Part shown: positions 35,365 through 43,740 of the stretch, one piece after another
Layout of the letters: each line of letters opens with the position of its first letter
Numbering within the stretch: position 1 is the stretch's first letter
Source of the DNA: Bacillota bacterium
GTDB lineage: Bacteria > Bacillota > Clostridia > DSM-8532
Length of the DNA: 64,000 bases
Assembly: GCA_023415825.1 (NCBI GenBank)
Contig: JAEZJF010000022.1
Coordinates: 248,001 to 312,000, forward strand
Reading direction: 5' to 3'
Translations under genes and position numbers: made by a program
The notes under the pieces: generated by a model
What the model was told of the DNA's origin: nothing
The model's input: the letters and a program-made list of their open reading frames with translations, nothing else
Databases searched by the model: none

Positions 35365-35480
35365 AAAAATCAAAAAAGCTTTCTAGTAGACAAGGCGTAC
35401 TAAAGATCCTTTTGAAGCTCTAATAGGTTTATATGCTTGAAGCGTATAAATAAATAATTTATTCAAGGAGGATTTAAATC

Positions 35481-36827
35481 ATGAAAAAAACAAGGCTCTT
35501 ACAGTTGATGTCGTTTCTTCTCGTTCTAGCCCTTGCAGTAGGACTTGCCGGCTGCGGCGGGGCCCAAAAACCGGTTGATTCCACAGTGCCAAGCTCGCAA
35601 GCACCGGCACCATCTTCATCCAATCCGTCAACACCAGCCCCTGCAGAAAAAGCAAAGCTTCTTTTCTGGACCTTCCATACCAATTATGAAAAGGAATTCA
35701 TGGAATCACTTCCTGTGGAGTATAAAAAGGTAAATCCTGATGTTGAAGTGACATATGAAAATATTCCTCAAGCCGAGTACATGAGTACAAAGCTGACAAC
35801 TGCTTTTGCAGCCAATGCCGGACCTGATGTGTTTATCATGAGCCCCGGCGACTTTTTGAAGTATGCCAACAGCGGAATAGCCATGGATTTATCCTCCTAT
35901 TACACTGACAAGATGAAGGCAGATTTCTTGGAAAGTTCTATTGATGCGGTCACAGTTGATGGAAAGATCGTAGGAATTCCTTTTGAAATTGAGCTTCTTG
36001 GCATTTATTACAACATAGACATGCTAAAGGCAGCCAATGTTGAGCCTCCGAAAACCTGGGATGAGCTCATAGCTGCAACAAAGACCCTGACCAAGGACAA
36101 TATTGCCGGTTTGACCATTGAGCCTAACAAGGGCTATTATCAGAATTTTACCTGGTATCCTTTCCTGTGGCAGAATGGGGTAAATCCTGTTGATGAAGCC
36201 AGCAAGAAGGGCACATTTGAAGGGCCGGAAGTAGAAAAGGCGCTTACATTGTGGAGAGACCTTATTAAAGCAGGTGCTCCTTCTAAGATCACAGTTCCAG
36301 GTACGTGGGAGATCAGCCCTCTTGGAACAGGACAGACAGCTATGCAGCTTGGCGGTACATGGGCAGTTTCAATGTTGGAAAGTGACTATGCTGATAAGAA
36401 TTTCGGCCTGGTTCCCCTGCCTCTGCCTACAGGTGGTAAAGCCGCTACTTGCGCAGGCGGATGGAAAATGATGGTCAATGGTAAGAGTAAAAGTGCCGAT
36501 GCTGCCGCAAAGTTTGCTATGTGGGCATTTGCAGAAGACATCCAGCTTCCTTTGAAATGGTGTACAGAGGTTAAGTTTGCTTACTCACCCAGAAAATCTG
36601 TTGTTGAAGCCGGTAAGGACATTTACTCCAAGGGCTTGAGAAAAGTATTTACCGAGCAGATCTATGACTCTGCCATAGGTGAGCCAAGATATCCTGCTGA
36701 AATAGTTAACGCCATTGGCGATGCCCTGCAGGAAGTTATGTTTACAGATGCTGATCCTGCAGCTGCAGCTAAAAAAGCAAATGACAAGATCAATGAATTC
36801 CTGAAGACTTATGACGGATCACTGTAA
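35481..36827 (+). CDS. ABC sugar-transporter solute-binding lipoprotein of locus C
   Basis: A 448-residue CUT1-type (MalE/UgpB-like) binding protein. The signal peptide ends with the lipobox GLAGC, so Cys25 is the lipid-modified N-terminus, followed by a Pro/Ser-rich linker (about 30-55). TYENIPQAEYMSTKLTTAFAANAGPDVFIMSPGDF (about 92-126) and a GIYYNIDMLKAANVEPPKTWDELI segment mark the family. It lies first in the importer operon, downstream of the perfect LacI operator. A strong hairpin separates it from the first permease gene, probably keeping its transcript in excess. The ligand is proposed to be a D-arabinofuranose-containing oligosaccharide from locus context only. Confidence 0.94.
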   Translation: MKKTRLLQLMSFLLVLALAVGLAGCGGAQKPVDSTVPSSQAPAPSSSNPSTPAPAEKAKLLFWTFHTNYEKEFMESLPVEYKKVNPDVEVTYENIPQAEYMSTKLTTAFAANAGPDVFIMSPGDFLKYANSGIAMDLSSYYTDKMKADFLESSIDAVTVDGKIVGIPFEIELLGIYYNIDMLKAANVEPPKTWDELIAATKTLTKDNIAGLTIEPNKGYYQNFTWYPFLWQNGVNPVDEASKKGTFEGPEVEKALTLWRDLIKAGAPSKITVPGTWEISPLGTGQTAMQLGGTWAVSMLESDYADKNFGLVPLPLPTGGKAATCAGGWKMMVNGKSKSADAAAKFAMWAFAEDIQLPLKWCTEVKFAYSPRKSVVEAGKDIYSKGLRKVFTEQIYDSAIGEPRYPAEIVNAIGDALQEVMFTDADPAAAAKKANDKINEFLKTYDGSL

Positions 36828-36840
36828 CATGATTTGACTC

Positions 36841-36870
36841 ATTCCGCCCCAGAGCAATTTGGGGCGGAAT
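36841..36870 (+). terminator. Intra-operon hairpin after the binding-protein gene
   Basis: ATTCCGCCCCA (36841-36851) pairs perfectly with TGGGGCGGAAT (36860-36870), 8-nt loop, 11 bp, no U run. Acts as a partial terminator or 3' stabiliser, as in maltose-type operons. Confidence 0.65.
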
Positions 36871-36912
36871 CATTTAATGACTATATACCATTAATCATAC
36901 AGGAGAATTTAC

Positions 36913-37842
36913 ATGGCAGGAGTAATATCAAGAGATCTGAGGCAAAAAAAGAATAGATTTCTGAAAAATAAAAAAGTGAAAGATAATATCTTTGCTTATC
37001 TTATGCTTGCACCTGATGTTATCGGCTTGGCAGTCTTCATTTTTTTGCCGATACTGATAGCCTTCTATGTAAGCTTGCATAACTGGAATGTCCTTGAGCC
37101 CATGAAGTATGTAGGACTGGCCAATTATAAGACCCTGATGTCCGATGAGGAGTGGTGGACTTCTCTTCTGACTACTTTAAAATATGCGCTCATGTTTGTC
37201 CCCATGGTTTTTGTATTTTCATTATCGTTGGCAGTGTTTATCAACTCGATCAAAGGCAAGGCCCAGGAGTTTTTCAGAACCATCTATTTTATTCCCTATT
37301 CTGTCTCGACAGTTGTAGCGGCCATTATGTGGATGTTCATGTTTGACGAGAAAAACGGATATATCAATAAAATGATAGGTTTTTTTGGTATACCGCGGCA
37401 GACCTTTCTTGGTAATCCAAAACAGGCTTTGTTTTGCATAGCCTTTATTTCAGCTTGGATGCTTATAGGCTACTATGCCATTGTATTTTTGGCTGCATTG
37501 AAGGATATCCCGGTGAGCTACTATGAGGCTGCAAGATTGGACGGTGCCAATGCATTTCAGATTTTCAAAAGCATAACATTCCCATTGTTGAGGGAAGTAA
37601 GCACGTTTGTATTGGTCATCACGACCATTGCTTCCTTCCAGGTCTTTGATCAGATAAAAATAATAACGAACGGCGGGCCGGCGCAGGCGACCAATGTATC
37701 CGTCTATTATATTTACAAAAACGCCTTTGACTACATGAAAATGGGATATTCATCGGCCTTGGCATTTGTACTGTTTATTATCATTTTTGTACTGAGCCTG
37801 TTTCAGCTAAAACTAACAAAGGGGAATCCGGATGAATACTAA
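36913..37842 (+). CDS. ABC sugar-transporter permease (MalF/UgpA-like)
   Basis: A 309-residue inner-membrane protein with six predicted helices and a basic N-terminus (RQKKNRFLKNKK). FAYLMLAPDVIGLAVFIFLPI is the usual first helix, and the EAA loop YYEAARLDGANAFQIFKSITFP (about 199-220) docks the ATPase. PAQATNVSVYYIYKNAFDYMKMGYSSALAF is typical of the UgpA end. It overlaps the next permease gene by 11 nt, showing translational coupling. ATG with AGGAG 8 nt upstream. No ATPase gene follows. Confidence 0.95.
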   Translation: MAGVISRDLRQKKNRFLKNKKVKDNIFAYLMLAPDVIGLAVFIFLPILIAFYVSLHNWNVLEPMKYVGLANYKTLMSDEEWWTSLLTTLKYALMFVPMVFVFSLSLAVFINSIKGKAQEFFRTIYFIPYSVSTVVAAIMWMFMFDEKNGYINKMIGFFGIPRQTFLGNPKQALFCIAFISAWMLIGYYAIVFLAALKDIPVSYYEAARLDGANAFQIFKSITFPLLREVSTFVLVITTIASFQVFDQIKIITNGGPAQATNVSVYYIYKNAFDYMKMGYSSALAFVLFIIIFVLSLFQLKLTKGNPDEY

Positions 37843-38665
37843 AAATGCAATACAACGAAACAATCAGATATTATTTTATATAAAAATAGTATTTGCTGTA
37901 ATGCTGGGCGTTCTTCTTCTGCTGCCCATCTATTCGATGGTTATATCCTCCATAAAGCCTACGGCTCAGGTGTATGATCTTAAGCTCTTACCAAAGACCA
38001 TATCCTTTGAAGGGTATAAATACGCTTTACAGGATGACTTCATAAGATCTTTCTTAAATTCGCTTTTTATATCTTCAACGGTTACAATTGTCGCATTAAT
38101 ATTTCACTCCATGGCCGGATATACCCTTGCAAGGGTGGATTTTGTCGGAAAGAAGTTCGTATTTCTCTGGATTCTCAGTACACTTATGGTACCGTTTTCA
38201 GTTATCATGATCCCCTTGTTTATTATGGTTAAGGAATTTGGCTGGCTCAATACATACCAGGGCATCATCATTCCGGCCATACCCCATGCATATGGCATAT
38301 TTCTTTTCAGACAATTTTTCCTGACGGTGCCCAAAGACCTAGCTGAAGCGGCAACAATAGACGGCTGTTCAAACTTCGGAATATTTTCAAAGATATACCT
38401 GCCTTTGTCCAAGTCCATCAGCATTACTCTGGCTGTCGCCTTCTTCATAGCAAATTGGAACAATTACCTATGGCCTCTGATAGTTGCACAAAAGGATAAC
38501 ATGTGGGTATTGCAGGTGGCCATATCCAATTTTATAGGAAGAAACGGCGCAAGATGGGATGCGGTCATGGCTGCGGGTGTTATAGCTATTATACCGACTA
38601 TCATTATGTTCTTTGCATTGCAGAAATACCTTGTGGAAGGAATTAAAATGAGCGGAATAAAGTAA
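37832..38665 (+). CDS. ABC sugar-transporter permease (MalG/UgpE-like)
   Basis: A 277-residue permease with six predicted helices, partner of the upstream UgpA-like protein. The EAA loop reads LAEAATIDGCSNFGIFSKIYLP (about 170-191), and the end LQKYLVEGIKMSGIK is the typical MalG-group C-terminus. Its ATG lies inside the end of the preceding gene (11-nt overlap) with AAGGGG just upstream. The next gene starts a few nt after its stop, so the secreted protein is in the same transcript. With no nucleotide-binding subunit nearby, a shared MsmX-type ATPase is expected. Confidence 0.95.
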   Translation: MNTKNAIQRNNQILFYIKIVFAVMLGVLLLLPIYSMVISSIKPTAQVYDLKLLPKTISFEGYKYALQDDFIRSFLNSLFISSTVTIVALIFHSMAGYTLARVDFVGKKFVFLWILSTLMVPFSVIMIPLFIMVKEFGWLNTYQGIIIPAIPHAYGIFLFRQFFLTVPKDLAEAATIDGCSNFGIFSKIYLPLSKSISITLAVAFFIANWNNYLWPLIVAQKDNMWVLQVAISNFIGRNGARWDAVMAAGVIAIIPTIIMFFALQKYLVEGIKMSGIK

Positions 38666-38674
38666 GGAGTGAAT

Positions 38675-40816
38675 ATGATGAAGAAAAAGGCAAGTTTAAA
38701 GAAAATTCTGGTTCATTCATTAATTGTCATTTTTAGTACGATTGCAATATTCGCTGCATCTCCTGCAACCAGGGCAAAGGCCGTAACACCTGGAGAAAGT
38801 ACGTTCTTTGCGACTGCATTTATTGAAGAAGCCGACATTTATAATACCGCCAGTGACGGCGACTTATGGCCCTGTGCGTGGTCAAATGACGATGTGCTCT
38901 ATCTGGCCAATGGCGACGGCAAAGGCTTTAATTTAAGCGCATCCTGGGCTGATATTGCAGTAAGCAAAATTACAGGCGGGCATCCCGATTCCCGGAATAT
39001 TGTCGGCCAAAGAATTGCAGACAATGTTGGAAGGGTGTGGGCAAATCCTGCCGAATATAATAGGAAGCCTACAGGAATGGTGTCAATAAACGGTGTGCTG
39101 TACATGGCTGTCCAAGATTTGAAAAGCGGCGCAGGAGCCTTTGACGATGCACCCAATGCTACCATTCTTAAATCAACCGATAGAGGAGCTACATGGACAT
39201 ATAATACCTCTACACCCATGTTCAGTAACTATGTTTTTACAACCGTCATGTTTCTCGACTTCGGCAAGGACGGAGTTGATAATGTAACGGGAAGCACAGA
39301 TGACGACTATGTCTATGCTTACGGACTTGACAATAACTGGCGTGATTCATTCAACAATAGAGTACAGGACCCGACCAAGCTGTACCTGGCACGAATTGCA
39401 AAAACCAGTGATCTTCAGAATATTAACAACTGGCAGTTCTGGACCGGCGGATTGGACGGAGCTAATCCATCCTGGTCAACAGGTGGCAATATAAGTGCCA
39501 AAAAGCCTGTTTTTCAGGATGATACCCGAGTATATTCCAATGTTACATCCGGCTTCCCCGCTGCCAATATCAGAGATATGACAACATTGTCCCAGGGCAG
39601 TATTACATATAATAAAGGTCTGAACAGGTATATTTACTGTTCCTGGACGGAATACACCTTTGAGTTCTTTGAGGCTCCAAAGCCATGGGGACCGTGGAAA
39701 AAGTTCCTTTCCAAGGACTTTGGGTCCTATCCCTGGAATGATAACAAAAATGGCGGATACACCACCATCATTCCTTCCAAGTATATAAGCAGCGATGGAA
39801 GAAAAATGTGGGTGAATGCCAATACATTCATGGGTGGTATCAACAACTATAATTTCTCTTTGAGGCAGCTCTATGTTACGCCCTACACCGGAGCTTTAGC
39901 CAATAATTCAAAGAATGATACAAATAACCTGGCTGTGACCGGATCTGCAAAAACACCTATCACAAAGGGGAGCTACCACCAAGGAAACCCGTGGGCTCTT
40001 AATGATGGCGTAAAGAACGTCAATTGCGACAGCTGGAACGGCGAAGCAAAAGCACAGGATTTCTGGGGATATACCTGGGATAAAGCTTATAACATGAACA
40101 AGGTCGTTTATACCACCGGAAAAATGTTCACAGATGGCGGCTGGTTCAAAGATATGAAGGTCCAGGTGAGACAGAATTTCAACTGGGTCGATGTTACCGG
40201 GCTATCTATGAATCCCGGCCCTACACCGGGAGATTATGTGGCATACACCTTCACATTCAACGATATTGCAGGGGATGGTGTTCGCATTATTGGGGCTCCG
40301 GGAGGAACAGAATATTTCACATCCATATCCGAGCTTGAGGTTTATTATGCAAACATTAATCCCAACCTGCTTTCAGATTGCAGCTTCGAATCTCAAACGT
40401 CACGAACCCTTATTTCTACGCCATGGTATACCCATGGTACGGCAACGGACAAAGGCATAGACATCAATCTGGGCTTTGCTAAAACCGGAAAAAACAATGC
40501 CTTCATTCGTACAAGTGACAATGGAACCTGGAACTGTATCAACCAGAATTTTAATGTAACACCTAACACAAACTACAGGCTTACCGGTTGGATTAAAAAT
40601 TCAAACAATTTAGCCAATGCCGGGTATTTTGGTGTCAGGAACTCAGATGGCTCAGTAAAAAATGAGGTTAATTTCGGAGGAATGGCTGATTATACCCAGC
40701 TTATTGTGGATTTCAATTCCGGTGCAAATACATCAATGAGTGTATTTGGCGGATGGTGGTCAAATGGCCAGGATGTATGGATGCAATTTGACGATTTCAC
40801 AATCAGGCAGCGATAA
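38675..40816 (+). CDS. Secreted DUF4185-like beta-propeller protein with two carbohydrate-binding-type domains
   Basis: A 713-residue secreted protein. The signal peptide has a KKKASLKK start, a hydrophobic core and a probable cut after AKA (about residue 36). Residues about 40-415 form a five-bladed-propeller-like region with SDGDLWPCAWSNDDVLYLANGDG, LYLARIAKTSDLQNI and APKPWGPWKKF, resembling DUF4185. Members of that family (GH183) are known endo-acting D-arabinanases. Residues about 420-560 look like an F5/8-type (CBM32) sandwich, and 565-713 like a CBM4/9-type sandwich with WYTHGTATDKGIDINLGF. There is no membrane anchor or SLH domain. It sits in the importer operon, 9 nt after the permease gene. 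The DUF4185 link rests on motif resemblance and needs a profile search; a non-catalytic binding protein is the alternative. Confidence 0.7.
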   Translation: MMKKKASLKKILVHSLIVIFSTIAIFAASPATRAKAVTPGESTFFATAFIEEADIYNTASDGDLWPCAWSNDDVLYLANGDGKGFNLSASWADIAVSKITGGHPDSRNIVGQRIADNVGRVWANPAEYNRKPTGMVSINGVLYMAVQDLKSGAGAFDDAPNATILKSTDRGATWTYNTSTPMFSNYVFTTVMFLDFGKDGVDNVTGSTDDDYVYAYGLDNNWRDSFNNRVQDPTKLYLARIAKTSDLQNINNWQFWTGGLDGANPSWSTGGNISAKKPVFQDDTRVYSNVTSGFPAANIRDMTTLSQGSITYNKGLNRYIYCSWTEYTFEFFEAPKPWGPWKKFLSKDFGSYPWNDNKNGGYTTIIPSKYISSDGRKMWVNANTFMGGINNYNFSLRQLYVTPYTGALANNSKNDTNNLAVTGSAKTPITKGSYHQGNPWALNDGVKNVNCDSWNGEAKAQDFWGYTWDKAYNMNKVVYTTGKMFTDGGWFKDMKVQVRQNFNWVDVTGLSMNPGPTPGDYVAYTFTFNDIAGDGVRIIGAPGGTEYFTSISELEVYYANINPNLLSDCSFESQTSRTLISTPWYTHGTATDKGIDINLGFAKTGKNNAFIRTSDNGTWNCINQNFNVTPNTNYRLTGWIKNSNNLANAGYFGVRNSDGSVKNEVNFGGMADYTQLIVDFNSGANTSMSVFGGWWSNGQDVWMQFDDFTIRQR

Positions 40817-40865
40817 CAGCAAAACAAGGCATTCAGGTACTTAATAATAATTTCAGGAGGTAATT

Positions 40866-41960
40866 ATGAGAGACATAATTGGAGCACCGGTTGCGTCACT
40901 AAACACAATAGCATATGAAAGATCAGGCAAAAGAAAGAGATTTTCAAGTTTTGACCGGACAGGCGGAAATGACGACAGACTCCACATAGAATCCGGCGAA
41001 ACGAGAATTATCGCTGACATTGAAGGCGCAGGATGCATTACGCATATTTGGGTCACCCTGGCCATGGACTGTGTGCCCGAAGAAAAAGATTTTCTGCGGA
41101 AGATTGTTCTTCGCATGTTTTGGGATGGAGAAAAAAATCCCAGTGTGGAGGCCCCTATTGGAGATTTTTTTGGCATGGGCCATGCCCGCAGCAAAAACTT
41201 TGTGTCCGCCCCCCTTCAAATGAGCCCCGAGGACGGCAAAGGCTTTAACTGCTGGTTTCCCATGCCTTTTGCAAAGGGGGCCAGGCTTGAGGTTCTAAAT
41301 GAATGTGAAGCTACATGCCTTTTCTATTATTATGTCGATTATGAGGCTTACGATCAGCTTCCTGAAGGAATGCTCAGGTTCCACTCCGCTTGGCATAGAG
41401 AAAATCCCACACAGGGCATTTCAGATGCAAACATGACCAACAGGGAATTTCAATTGACGGGAGAAAATACCACCGGTGAGGGTAACTTTGTCATTCTGGA
41501 TGCTGAAGGCAGGGGCCATTATGTCGGCTGCAATATCAACATCCATAATCTAAGAGAAAGTGCAAAGTGGGACTGGCCCGGCGAAGGCGATGACATGATC
41601 TACATAGATGGAGAAAAATGGCCGCCCAATCTCCACGGTACAGGAACCGAGGATTATGTCAACATGGCTTGGTGTCCCCAGCAGGAGTATTCAGCACCTT
41701 ACCATGGCATCATTCTGGGAGGTAAGGATAATTGGAAAGGAAAGATCACCTACTATCGGTACCATATCCAGGATCCCATCATGTTTGAGCAATCCATTCG
41801 TGTGACTATCGAGCACGGCCATAATAACCACCGTTCTGACGATTGGTCCGCAACGGCCTACTGGTACCAGACTGAGCCCCATAAGGCATTTGAAAAGCTG
41901 CCTGAAGTATCAAAACGTCTGCCCATCAACGAGGATGAATTCCAGTGGGAATATAAGTAA
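40866..41960 (+). CDS. GH172 (DUF2961) glycoside hydrolase
   Basis: A 364-residue protein of the DUF2961 family, now GH172, whose studied members act on alpha-D-arabinofuranosides or D-fructofuranose-containing difructose anhydride. Family marks in order: SFDRTGGNDDRLHIESGE near residue 30-47, IADIEGAGCITHIWVT (about 49-64), the APIGDFFGMGHARSKNF segment (about 97-113) and LHGTGTEDYVNMAWCP (about 257-272), with acidic residues in the last typical of the active site. No signal peptide, so it would act on imported oligosaccharides. Five-bladed-like trimeric jelly-roll fold is expected for the family. ATG with CAGGAGG 7 nt upstream. It follows the secreted protein by 49 nt and precedes the kinase gene by 40 nt. 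Confidence 0.9.
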   Translation: MRDIIGAPVASLNTIAYERSGKRKRFSSFDRTGGNDDRLHIESGETRIIADIEGAGCITHIWVTLAMDCVPEEKDFLRKIVLRMFWDGEKNPSVEAPIGDFFGMGHARSKNFVSAPLQMSPEDGKGFNCWFPMPFAKGARLEVLNECEATCLFYYYVDYEAYDQLPEGMLRFHSAWHRENPTQGISDANMTNREFQLTGENTTGEGNFVILDAEGRGHYVGCNINIHNLRESAKWDWPGEGDDMIYIDGEKWPPNLHGTGTEDYVNMAWCPQQEYSAPYHGIILGGKDNWKGKITYYRYHIQDPIMFEQSIRVTIEHGHNNHRSDDWSATAYWYQTEPHKAFEKLPEVSKRLPINEDEFQWEYK

Positions 41961-42000
41961 AACCCAGAAAACGTGAAAATAGTCACGAGAGGATGATTCA

Positions 42001-42996
42001 ATGGAAAGAAGACCAAAAATTCTTGTGGTGGGCAGCTTCGTTATGGATCTCATCGTCAGTACATCCAGGGTTCCAAATGAAGGGGAGACCGTTATTAACG
42101 GACTGAGCTTCAGGACTGCTTCAGGCGGTAAGGGTGCCAATCAGGCTGTTCAGGCTTCAAGACTCGGAGCGGATGTTACTTTTGTAGGACAGGTCGGAGA
42201 CGACGGATTCGGCAGGGAAATGGTTCAAGCAGTAGAGTCGTCCGGCGTTGACATATCCCATGTTATGATTGATGAACAAATCTCATCAGGGGTCGGAAGC
42301 ATTACGCTTGAAATCAAGCCGGGGCAGAAGGCCAAGAACAGAATCATCGTGGTTCCTGGCGCGAATATGACTATTAAGCCCGAGGATGTTGCTTTTTTAA
42401 AGGAGACCATTAAAGAGTACGATATGGTTATTCTCCAGTTGGAAATACCCATGGCGGTTAATGAAACTGTGGCCGCTTATGCCTATGAAGCCGGAGTTCC
42501 GGTCATGTTGAATTCGGCACCCTCTGCACCTCTCTCAATGGAATTACTTGAAAAGCTTACCTATATCTCTCCCAATGAACATGAGGCTGCCGATCTTACC
42601 GGAGTCGCCATAACCAAAAAAGAGGGTGTTCTGGATATGGAAACGGTAAAGCAAGCGGCTCAAGAGCTGCTGAGGAGGGGTGTAAAAAATGTCATCATCA
42701 CGTTGGGTAGCAACGGTGCGGCCTTTATGAATGACGACTGCTTTATTTACAAGCCCTGTATCGATATCGTTCAGGTTTTGGACCCGACAGCGGCAGGTGA
42801 TTCTTTCGTAGGTTCTTTTTGCACTGCGGTTGCTTCAGAAAAAAGCTTTGATGAGGCCCTGGACTTTGCCAATTATACCGCAACGCTTACAGTTTCAAGA
42901 ATGGGTGCCCAGCCTTCCCTCCCGCTTTACAGTGAAGTGGAGGAGCTCATAGCGGTCCACGAAAAATTATTGAAAGGGGAAAGTAAAGCTATATGA
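42001..42996 (+). CDS. PfkB-family sugar kinase, ribokinase type
   Basis: A 331-residue kinase of the ribokinase subfamily. GGKGANQAVQASRLGADVTFVGQVGDDGFG (about 41-70) is the ribokinase N-terminal signature with sugar-binding Gly/Asn. The C-terminal ATP/anion-hole motif reads DPTAAGDSF (261-269), with catalytic Asp267; the usual form is DTTGAGD, so T-A-A is a small change. Ribokinases phosphorylate the 5-hydroxyl of D-ribose and weakly D-arabinose. In this locus, with GH172 before it and an arabinose-5-phosphate-isomerase-like protein overlapping its end by 4 nt, D-arabinose (giving D-arabinose 5-phosphate) is the simplest substrate. Fructose or ribose remain possible. Confidence 0.9.
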   Translation: MERRPKILVVGSFVMDLIVSTSRVPNEGETVINGLSFRTASGGKGANQAVQASRLGADVTFVGQVGDDGFGREMVQAVESSGVDISHVMIDEQISSGVGSITLEIKPGQKAKNRIIVVPGANMTIKPEDVAFLKETIKEYDMVILQLEIPMAVNETVAAYAYEAGVPVMLNSAPSAPLSMELLEKLTYISPNEHEAADLTGVAITKKEGVLDMETVKQAAQELLRRGVKNVIITLGSNGAAFMNDDCFIYKPCIDIVQVLDPTAAGDSFVGSFCTAVASEKSFDEALDFANYTATLTVSRMGAQPSLPLYSEVEELIAVHEKLLKGESKAI

Positions 42997-43604
42997 CATC
43001 CATTGATGAAAGGAATGCAAAGGACTTTTTAAATGTTGCCTTTGAAGAATTGGAAGAGTTAAGAGGAAAGATTCAGGAAGGCTTTTATCAAAAAGCTGTA
43101 GAACTGATAAATAATGCTGAGCAAAAAGGTGGCCGTATACATATTACAGGAATAGGAAAGCCTTCCTATGTTGCAGGCTACATCGCTTCATTACTGTCAT
43201 CAACGGGTACCCCGACTTATGTGCTCCATGGCACTGAAGCCGTACATGGCTCTTCAGGGCAGGTACGTGAAGGCGACGTTGTCATCGCCATCTCAAACAG
43301 TGGCGAGACAGTTGAGCTAAAGGCCACTGTGGAAACATTAAAGCGCAATGGTGCCAAGATTGTCGCCGTTACCGGAAATGCGGAATCCTGGCTAGCCAAG
43401 ACCGGGGATGTTTTCTTATATGCAGGAGTCAGACGAGAGGGCGATACTTTGAATCGGGCGCCCCGTTCATCCATCATAGCAGAGCTGCTGGTTCTCCAGG
43501 GACTCAGCATTATTTTACAGGAAATGAAGGGGATTAATCCCCAACAGTATGTAAGGTGGCATCCCGGGGGAACGCTGGGGCAGTTGAGGGAAAACGAAAA
43601 ATAA
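42993..43604 (+). CDS. SIS-domain sugar isomerase, KdsD/arabinose-5-phosphate isomerase-like, without CBS domains
   Basis: A 203-residue single SIS domain. It matches the KdsD/GutQ isomerase core: GIGKPSYVAGYIASLLSSTGTP (conserved Lys in GIGK), HGTEAVHG, DVVIAISNSGET (the SIS phosphate loop), and the family-specific WHPGGTLGQ with its conserved His. KdsD normally also has two CBS domains; here they are absent, making it a short stand-alone form. KdsD interconverts D-ribulose 5-phosphate and D-arabinose 5-phosphate, usually for KDO synthesis in Gram-negatives. In this Gram-positive sugar locus a catabolic direction is more plausible. The ATG overlaps the kinase stop (ATGA), so the two are tightly coupled. 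6-phospho-3-hexuloisomerase is the main alternative. Confidence 0.85.
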   Translation: MTSIDERNAKDFLNVAFEELEELRGKIQEGFYQKAVELINNAEQKGGRIHITGIGKPSYVAGYIASLLSSTGTPTYVLHGTEAVHGSSGQVREGDVVIAISNSGETVELKATVETLKRNGAKIVAVTGNAESWLAKTGDVFLYAGVRREGDTLNRAPRSSIIAELLVLQGLSIILQEMKGINPQQYVRWHPGGTLGQLRENEK

Positions 43605-43643
43605 TTGCAAAAATAGCAATATGCCTCCCATATTTCCTAATGT

Positions 43644-43672
43644 TTGTCCCTGATTTTTGCCGATGGTATAAT
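43644..43672 (+). promoter_or_regulatory. Promoter of the receiver/degenerate-GGDEF gene
   Basis: TTGTCC (43644-43649), 17 nt, TATAAT (43667-43672), with a leader of about 60 nt. It separates this gene from the end of locus C. Confidence 0.6.
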
Positions 43673-43740
43673 TAAGATACCCTGTGGGCAGAAAGGATTT
43701 TGCCCGGGCAAACAGATAAGCAAGGGATGGCTTTGGGATC

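Noticed and set aside
43680..43740. GGGCAAAC near 43707 as a possible GEMM (cyclic-di-GMP) riboswitch
   Set aside because: The other conserved GEMM elements and the paired stems are absent.
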